Below, piece by piece: positions 5,233 through 9,620 of a stretch of 9,620 nucleotides of DNA (its first letter is position 1; the number at the start of each line of letters is the position of its first letter). Made by a program: the position numbers and the translations under genes. Origin of the DNA: Eubacterium sp. (lineage in GTDB: Bacteria; Bacillota; Clostridia; Oscillospirales; Acutalibacteraceae); the NCBI GenBank assembly GCA_029052085.1, contig JAIDJS010000299.1, positions 1 to 9,620 of the forward strand, read 5' to 3'. The notes under the pieces are model-generated. The model ran no database searches. It was not told the DNA's origin and saw only the letters and a program-made list of their open reading frames with translations.

Positions 5233-6155
5233 TGTTTCTTGGATTTGATACAAGCAATTATACAACTTCTGTTGCTTTTTTTGACGGTCAGAAAATTGTT
5301 CAAAGAAAGAAATTGCTTGAGGTAAAAGAAGGAGAACGCGGCTTAAGGCAAAGTGATGCTGTTTTCCAGCATACGGTTAATCTGCCTGTTTTGTTAAACG
5401 CGTTAACAGAAGAGTTTGATTTCAAAGCTATTAAGTCAGTTGGGGTAAGTACACGGCCAAGAAATGTTGACGGAAGCTATATGCCATGCTTCTTAGTCGG
5501 AAAAAGCAGTGCGGTTTGTGTTTCATCAATTGCGAAATGTCCTATGTATAAAACTTCACATCAGGTGGGGCATATTCTTGCGGCTCTTTATTCGGTTGAC
5601 AGGCTTGATTTGGTAAAAGAGCCTTTTATTGCCTTTCACGTTTCGGGAGGCACAACAGAAGCGCTTCTTGTTACTCCTGATGATGAAGAAATCATTAAGG
5701 CTGTGCTTATTTCAGAAAGTACGGATTTAAAAGCAGGTCAGGCAGTAGACAGAGCAGGTGTTATGATGGGTTTAAAATTTCCGTGTGGTGCTGAGCTGGA
5801 TAAAATGGCGCAGAACAGCGGCAGGGAATTTAAAATAAAACCATCTATGAACGGATTAAACTGCTCCTTGTCCGGCGTTGAAAACAAGGCAAGGAAGATG
5901 TTTGAAAATAATGAAAGCAATAATGACATTGCAAAATTTGTTATATCGTATATAACGGAAACTCTTTCGGAAATGCTTGAAAGAATAACAGAAAAGTATG
6001 GAAAAATGCCTGTGGTTTTTGCCGGCGGTGTGTCAAGCAATTCCATAATAAAAGAAAAAATAGGAAAGAAATATGATGCGTATTTTGCAAAGCCTGAATT
6101 CAGCTGTGATAATGCTGCAGGTATTGCAATTTATGCTTATTTAAAATCATTATGA
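5232..6155 (+). CDS. TsaD/Kae1/Gcp-like protein, divergent paralogue
   Basis: A protein of 307 residues in the ASKHA-fold Kae1/TsaD family, often labelled O-sialoglycoprotein endopeptidase. TsaD proper makes the tRNA t6A modification with TsaB and TsaE. Visible matches: GFDTSNYTTS (4-13, nucleotide-binding loop), the metal pair H110/H114 (SHQVGH), SGGTT (138-142), SGVENKA (214-220), AGGVSSN (264-270) and SCDNAAG (291-297) with the probable third metal ligand D293. Differences from TsaD: the usual SGGHT has lost its His, the T-x-G-P-G-L block is replaced by STRPRNVDGSYMP (73-85), and the protein is about 30 residues shorter. It is therefore probably not the t6A enzyme but a clostridial paralogue of unknown substrate. 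AGGAG at 5221-5225 serves its ATG, which shares one base with the nusB stop; its own TGA overlaps the xseA ATG by 4 nt. Confidence 0.85.
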   Translation: MFLGFDTSNYTTSVAFFDGQKIVQRKKLLEVKEGERGLRQSDAVFQHTVNLPVLLNALTEEFDFKAIKSVGVSTRPRNVDGSYMPCFLVGKSSAVCVSSIAKCPMYKTSHQVGHILAALYSVDRLDLVKEPFIAFHVSGGTTEALLVTPDDEEIIKAVLISESTDLKAGQAVDRAGVMMGLKFPCGAELDKMAQNSGREFKIKPSMNGLNCSLSGVENKARKMFENNESNNDIAKFVISYITETLSEMLERITEKYGKMPVVFAGGVSSNSIIKEKIGKKYDAYFAKPEFSCDNAAGIAIYAYLKSL

Positions 6156-7354
6156 ATGTAATAACTGTTTCTCAAGTGAATAGATATATTAAGGCTTTGC
6201 TTGATGAAAGTGCGCCCCTTCGCAATATATTTATCAGCGGAGAAATTTCTAATTTCAAGTATTATTATTCTTCGGGGCATATGTATTTTACGTTAAAGGA
6301 TGAAAACAGCCAGCTTAAAGCCGTTATGTTTTCATCGTATGCTTCTAAGCTGAAATTTAAACCCGACAGCGGAATGAAGGTTATATGCAGCGGAAGAATT
6401 TCAGCCTATGAAAAAAACGGAGAATATCAGCTTTATGTTGATGATATGCAGCCGGATGGTGTCGGTGCACTTAATCTTGCATTTGAGCAGCTTAAGGACA
6501 AGCTGTTTCAAGAGGGTGTATGTGATCCGGAAATAAAAAAGCCGCTTCCGTCTTTTCCAAGAAAAATCGGTGTAGCAACATCAGATATCGGTGCAGCGGT
6601 TGAAGATATAAAGAATATTACGGCAAGAAGATATCCGCTTGCGGAGCTTGTTATCTCTCCAACAATTGTGCAGGGTGCTTCTGCTTGTGCCGATATAGTG
6701 AAATCCATTCGGCTTCTTGATGATATGGAAGATGTGGATGTCATTATTGCTGGCAGAGGTGGAGGGTCTATTGAGGATCTTTGGGCCTTTAATACGGAGG
6801 AGGTTGCAAGAGCCGTAATAGCCTGCAAAACGCCGATTGTGTCAGCTGTCGGTCATGAAACGGATTTTACGATTTGTGATTTTGTTGCTGATTTGAGAGC
6901 GCCTACGCCAAGTGCTGCCGCAGAGCTCGTATGCCCTGATATGAATATTCTTGCCGGCGAGCTTTCTGTGTTAAAAAGCAGTCTTATAAACTATATGAAT
7001 ATTATTATTGATGAGAATATGCAGTATGTTTCTGAATTGTCACATTCTCCGGTTCTTGAAAACTATGATTCGGTTATATGTGCGTATAAGGATAATGTTG
7101 ATGTTCTTGAAGCAAGGCTTAGTGATTCTATACTGTACTCTGTAGAAAACAGGATGCTTAAGCTTTCAGCTTTGGCAGGAAAACTTAATGCGTTAAGCCC
7201 TCTTGCCGTTCTTGCAAGGGGATATTCGGTTGTACAAAAAAATGATAAAATCATTAAATCTGTTTCGGAAATTAAGGAAAATGAGAAAATCTGTATTGCT
7301 TTTGCAGATGGCAGGGCAATATGTAAAGTAAACGAGGTTGTTGAAAATGACTAA
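6152..7354 (+). CDS. xseA: Exodeoxyribonuclease VII large subunit
   Basis: Catalytic subunit of exonuclease VII, which degrades single-stranded DNA in both directions into oligonucleotides, together with XseB. It has 400 residues, shorter than the roughly 450 of E. coli and B. subtilis. An N-terminal OB fold (about 1-103) contains VSQVNRYIKALL, ISGEISNFK and GHMYFTLKD. The catalytic domain carries VATSDIGAAVEDI (141-153), GRGGGSIEDLWAFN (201-214), VGHETDFTICDFVADLRA (223-240) and PTPSAAAELV (241-250 onward). The segment about 262-340 should be the coiled coil that binds XseB, and the C-terminus shows LSPLAVLARGYSVV (348-361). The reduced length is best explained by a shorter coiled coil. The start is fixed by the 4-nt ATGA overlap with the Kae1-like gene; the end overlaps xseB by 8 nt. 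Confidence 0.95.
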   Translation: MNVITVSQVNRYIKALLDESAPLRNIFISGEISNFKYYYSSGHMYFTLKDENSQLKAVMFSSYASKLKFKPDSGMKVICSGRISAYEKNGEYQLYVDDMQPDGVGALNLAFEQLKDKLFQEGVCDPEIKKPLPSFPRKIGVATSDIGAAVEDIKNITARRYPLAELVISPTIVQGASACADIVKSIRLLDDMEDVDVIIAGRGGGSIEDLWAFNTEEVARAVIACKTPIVSAVGHETDFTICDFVADLRAPTPSAAAELVCPDMNILAGELSVLKSSLINYMNIIIDENMQYVSELSHSPVLENYDSVICAYKDNVDVLEARLSDSILYSVENRMLKLSALAGKLNALSPLAVLARGYSVVQKNDKIIKSVSEIKENEKICIAFADGRAICKVNEVVEND

Positions 7355-7535
7355 AGAGATAACGTATGAAGAAGCTGTTGAAAGGCTTGAGGAAATAGTA
7401 ACCTTACTTGAAAAAAACGAAGCAACGCTTGATGAAAGTATGAAGCTTTTTGAAGAGGGTACCAAGCTTGCTGATATATGCAATAAAAAGCTTAATGATG
7501 CAAAGCAGAAAATTACAACTATCAATAAGGAATAA
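7347..7535 (+). CDS. xseB: Exodeoxyribonuclease VII small subunit
   Basis: Small helical subunit of exonuclease VII, 62 residues, that forms an antiparallel helical hairpin and wraps the XseA coiled coil. Visible family marks: ITYEEAVERLEEIVTLLE (5-22), then LDESMKLFEEGTKLADIC (28-45) and a second helix LNDAKQKI. I place the start at the ATG of 7347 (MTKEITYEEA). A frame-compatible TTG at 7338 would add only MLK, whereas GAGG at 7334-7337 is nine bases before the ATG. The gene overlaps the xseA stop by 8 nt, which fits stoichiometric coupling of the two subunits. It ends three bases before the ispA start. Confidence 0.95.
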   Translation: MTKEITYEEAVERLEEIVTLLEKNEATLDESMKLFEEGTKLADICNKKLNDAKQKITTINKE

Positions 7536-7538
7536 AAC

Positions 7539-8423
7539 ATGGATAAGGCAGAATTTAAAAATATACTTGATAAAGATATAGAAATAATTGAAAAAGCAAT
7601 ACTTGAAAGGCTTCCTGTTTGTGCAAATCATCAGGATGAGGTTGTTGAAGCTATGAAATACAGCCTTGCAAACGGCGGGAAAAGGTTAAGACCTGTTTTT
7701 TGTCTTGAATTTGCAAAGTGCTGTGGTTTGGAGAAAGAAAAGGCAATTGATTTTGCCTGTGCAGTTGAATATATACACACCTATAGCTTAATTCATGATG
7801 ATTTGCCGTGTATGGATGACGATGATTTCAGAAGAGGAAATCCAAGCTGTCATAAAACGTTCGGCGAAGCAACAGCCCTTCTTGCAGGAGATGCACTTTT
7901 AACTCACGCATTTGAATTGATTGCTGCATCTGATTTGTCTGCTGATAAAAGAATAAAAGCAGTTTCTGTATTATCGTCTAAAAGCGGCGTGTGCGGTATG
8001 ATAGGCGGACAGGTTATAGATTTAAAATATGAAAGCGAAACTCCCGATTTAGCGCAGATTTTATCCGTTCACAAGCTGAAAACAGGGGCGCTTATTTCTT
8101 CTGCCTGTCTTTTAGGCTGTATTGCTGCCGGTGCGGATAATAAGCAGCTTCAGGCTGCTGAAGAATTTGCTTATCATCTGGGAATTGCATTTCAGATTAA
8201 GGATGATATTCTTGATGTTATCGGAGACAGTGAAGAGCTTGGAAAGCCAATCGGCTCTGATGCAGAAAATGATAAAACAACTTATGTATCATTAAAGGGT
8301 ATTGAAGAATCTCAAAATGATGTTGAAGTATATACAGCACGTGCGCTCGCTTCACTTTCTGAATTTGAAAATGCAGAGTTTATAGAAATGCTTGCAGGCG
8401 AACTTATTCATCGCAAAAAGTAA
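7539..8423 (+). CDS. ispA: Short-chain polyprenyl (geranyl/farnesyl) diphosphate synthase
   Basis: All-helical trans-prenyltransferase, 294 residues, that condenses isopentenyl diphosphate with allylic diphosphates to give C10-C15 products feeding undecaprenol and quinone synthesis. Motifs: GGKRLRP (46-52), the first Asp-rich motif with the short-chain insert DDLPCMDDDDFRRG (87-100), GGQVIDL (156-162), KLKTGALI (179-186), the second Asp-rich motif FQIKDDILD (218-226) and GKPIGSDAENDKTTY (235-249). The two extra residues in the first motif (DDxxxxD) are typical of bacterial farnesyl/geranyl synthases. The exact product length cannot be read with certainty. The ATG lies three bases after the xseB stop and the AAGG in the end of xseB is the likely ribosome-binding site. 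All catalytic residues are present. Confidence 0.94.
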   Translation: MDKAEFKNILDKDIEIIEKAILERLPVCANHQDEVVEAMKYSLANGGKRLRPVFCLEFAKCCGLEKEKAIDFACAVEYIHTYSLIHDDLPCMDDDDFRRGNPSCHKTFGEATALLAGDALLTHAFELIAASDLSADKRIKAVSVLSSKSGVCGMIGGQVIDLKYESETPDLAQILSVHKLKTGALISSACLLGCIAAGADNKQLQAAEEFAYHLGIAFQIKDDILDVIGDSEELGKPIGSDAENDKTTYVSLKGIEESQNDVEVYTARALASLSEFENAEFIEMLAGELIHRKK

Positions 8424-8426
8424 GAT

Positions 8427-8472
8427 TATACATATATTGCATTTTTATGCATAATATGGTAGTATAGGCAAT
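8427..8472 (+). promoter_or_regulatory. Candidate promoter(s) for dxs
   Basis: Two overlapping sigma-A-type solutions are visible, both with 17-base spacing. P1 is TATACA (8427-8432) with CATAAT (8450-8455), nine of twelve consensus bases, start near 8461-8463, just ahead of the hairpin. P2 is TTGCAT (8437-8442) with extended TGG-TAGTAT (8457-8465), start near 8472, which would cut into the hairpin's left arm. Sequence alone cannot choose between them. The region begins immediately after ispA. Confidence 0.5.
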
Positions 8473-8524
8473 AAAGAGAAATCGACCAATTTAAACATGG
8501 TTCGTATTACTCTTCATTGCCTAT
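8464..8524 (+). promoter_or_regulatory. Long imperfect hairpin in the dxs leader
   Basis: ATAGGCAATAAAGAG (8464-8478) pairs with CTCTTCATTGCCTAT (8510-8524) over 15 positions with one A-C mismatch (8473/8515). Inside, AAT (8480-8482) pairs with ATT (8506-8508) and CGACCA (8483-8488) with TGGTTCG (8498-8504) with a one-base bulge, closing a 9-nt loop (8489-8497). Nearly the whole 61 nt is helical. It is followed by GTTTT, too short a T-run for a confident terminator. I recognise no riboswitch class; it could be a 5' stabiliser, an attenuator of ispA readthrough, a protein site or a small repeat element. Confidence 0.55.
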
Positions 8525-8552
8525 GTTTTAAATACAGAAAAGAGATGATTTC

Positions 8553-9620
8553 ATGTCTGTTCTTGATAGGGTAAATTCACCCGAAGATGTTAAAAAGTTA
8601 GATAATACTGAGCTTGAAGAGCTTTGTTCAGATATAAGAGAATTTCTTGTTGAATCCGTTTCGGAAACCGGGGGACACCTTGCCTCTAATCTTGGCGTGG
8701 TTGAGCTTAGCGTTGCGCTTCATAAGGTATTCAACAGCCCAACGGATCAGATTGTTTTTGATGTTGGTCATCAGTGCTATACTCATAAAATTCTTACAGG
8801 AAGAAAAAATCAGTTTTCCACTCTTAGAAAAGAGGGTGGAATAAGCGGATTTATCCGTCCGGTTGAAAGCGAGCATGATATATTTTCAAGCGGTCATTCC
8901 AGCGTATCTGTTTCTCAGGCAGTCGGCCTTGCGAAAGCAAAGAAAATCAAAGGCGAAAAAGGCAAGGTTATCGCTGTAATAGGTGATGGTGCCTTAACGG
9001 GCGGACTTGCTTTTGAAGCGTTTAACAATGGCGTTTCCGGCTGTGAAAATCTGATTGTTATTCTTAATGACAATAAAATGTCCATCAGTCGTAATGTTGG
9101 CTCAATGTCTAAGCATTTAACGAATATCAGAACCTCAAAAGGCTATTTCAATTTAAAATTCGGTGTCAGGCATGTGCTTGCAAGAATTCCGAAAATCGGT
9201 CATATAATGAATCGTGCTTTTACATTTATTAATACCGAAATCAGAAAACGTGTTTATAATGATGCAACCTTTTTTGAAGATTTGGGCTTCAGATATTACG
9301 GCTTAATTGACGGCCATGATATAGAAAGCCTTATTTCTGTTTTAAATGCTGCTAAGGAGCATAACCATTCCGTTTTGATTCATGTTAATACAAAAAAAGG
9401 CAAGGGCTATGATCCTGCTGAAAAAAATCCGACGCAGTTTCACGGTATAGGAAAATTTGATGTTGCAACAGGCGAATGTAATTACGGCGGAAAGAGTTTT
9501 TCGGATGCCTTTGGCGAATCCATGTGTTCGCTTGCGGAAAACGCCGGCAGAATCTGTGCTGTTACAGCAGCAATGGCTGAGGGGACGGGTCTTGCTGAAT
9601 TTGCCAATAAGTATCCAAGA
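8553..9620 (+). CDS. dxs: 1-deoxy-D-xylulose-5-phosphate synthase (partial, 3' end outside window)
   Basis: Thiamine-diphosphate enzyme that joins pyruvate and glyceraldehyde 3-phosphate in the first step of the MEP isoprenoid pathway. The frame is open for 356 codons from ATG 8553 to the last base, a little over half of the usual 620 or so. Visible: GHLASNLGVVEL (41-52) with H42, VGHQCYTHKILTGR (71-84) with H73, GHSSVS (114-119), the cofactor motif from GDGALTGG (144-151) to LNDN (171-174), GFRYYGLIDGHD (245-256), KKGKGYDPAE (281-290), and TAAMAEGTGL (338-347) with the catalytic Glu at 343. Small deviations from the commonest consensus are YTH for YPH, GHSSVSVS for GHSSTSIS and GLIDGHD for GPIDGHD. 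The ribosome-binding site is weak (AAGAGATG, about 8540-8547). It follows ispA after a 129-nt regulatory gap and shares its pathway. Confidence 0.95.
   Translation, partial: MSVLDRVNSPEDVKKLDNTELEELCSDIREFLVESVSETGGHLASNLGVVELSVALHKVFNSPTDQIVFDVGHQCYTHKILTGRKNQFSTLRKEGGISGFIRPVESEHDIFSSGHSSVSVSQAVGLAKAKKIKGEKGKVIAVIGDGALTGGLAFEAFNNGVSGCENLIVILNDNKMSISRNVGSMSKHLTNIRTSKGYFNLKFGVRHVLARIPKIGHIMNRAFTFINTEIRKRVYNDATFFEDLGFRYYGLIDGHDIESLISVLNAAKEHNHSVLIHVNTKKGKGYDPAEKNPTQFHGIGKFDVATGECNYGGKSFSDAFGESMCSLAENAGRICAVTAAMAEGTGLAEFANKYPR

Noticed and set aside
5738..6046. Minus-strand ORFs of about 60-115 codons, such as 5738-6046, 6508-6828 and 7193-7540
   Set aside because: Each lies opposite a well-recognised gene, has no recognisable motif, and arises from codon bias on the coding strand.
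6575..6610. XseA variant VATSDIGAAVEDI as a sign of an inactive or novel enzyme
   Set aside because: It differs from the common TSPTGAAIRDI form, but GRGGGSIEDLWAFN, VGHETDFT and the C-terminal GYS block are all intact, so ordinary family variation is the better explanation.
7338..7346. TTG at 7338 as the xseB start
   Set aside because: It adds only three residues; the ATG at 7347 has a well-placed GAGG and matches the usual start of the family.
8424..8552. TPP riboswitch controlling the thiamine-dependent enzyme gene dxs
   Set aside because: The conserved CUGAGA and ACCUGA-type segments of that riboswitch are absent, and Dxs is a user of thiamine diphosphate, not a maker of it.
8628..8876. 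Antisense and out-of-frame ORFs inside dxs (82 codons on -, 65 codons on + at 8647-8844)
   Set aside because: They are shadows of the dxs frame, with no family resemblance or ribosome-binding site; dxs covers the region with all its motifs.

Overview
The window is a compact, AT-rich stretch of chromosome, with every gene on the + strand, from an endospore-forming low-GC Bacillota. The evidence is a spoIIIA cluster (the engulfment-stage channel operon found only in spore formers) joined to a clostridial-style housekeeping block: asp23, nusB, a TsaD/Kae1-like gene, xseA, xseB, ispA and dxs. The Kae1-like gene between nusB and xseA, together with the residue style of the proteins, suggests a gut-type member of Clostridia, perhaps Oscillospirales/Ruminococcaceae. 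That lineage call is inference.

Region 1 (1-4294) is the spoIIIA operon. It holds the C-terminal part of spoIIIAA (its 5' end lies outside the window) and complete spoIIIAB, AC, AD, AE, AF, AG and AH. Genes AA to AG overlap or abut, with 4-nt ATGA couplings at AC/AD and AD/AE and a 56-nt overlap at AA/AB. Only spoIIIAH has a real leader (72 nt), which contains a small inverted repeat reaching into its ribosome-binding region. The products form the mother-cell half of the feeding-tube channel: the SpoIIIAA ATPase, the AB-AF membrane parts, and the AG and AH ring proteins.

Region 2 (4295-4826) is a small housekeeping unit. A strong-looking sigma-A promoter with an extended -10 begins three bases after the spoIIIAH stop. 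It is followed by a stem-loop at the predicted mRNA 5' end, an Asp23/Gls24-family gene, and a textbook intrinsic terminator.

Region 3 (4827-8423) holds nusB, the Kae1-like gene, xseA, xseB and ispA, translationally coupled or only bases apart. The terminator ends 13 nt before the nusB start, so no ordinary promoter fits between them. The block is therefore probably reached by terminator readthrough, which is notable because NusB is itself an antitermination factor.

Region 4 (8424-9620) is a 129-nt intergenic region with two candidate promoters and a long imperfect hairpin (8464-8524), followed by the first 356 codons of dxs, which runs off the window. IspA and Dxs are respectively a prenyl-chain-building enzyme and the entry enzyme of the MEP isoprenoid pathway.

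Most of the window is well-known biology. No mobile element, CRISPR array, tRNA or rRNA was seen. The points worth a second look are the terminator/nusB arrangement, the divergent Kae1 paralogue, the dxs leader hairpin, and smaller peculiarities of spoIIIAB and spoIIIAH.
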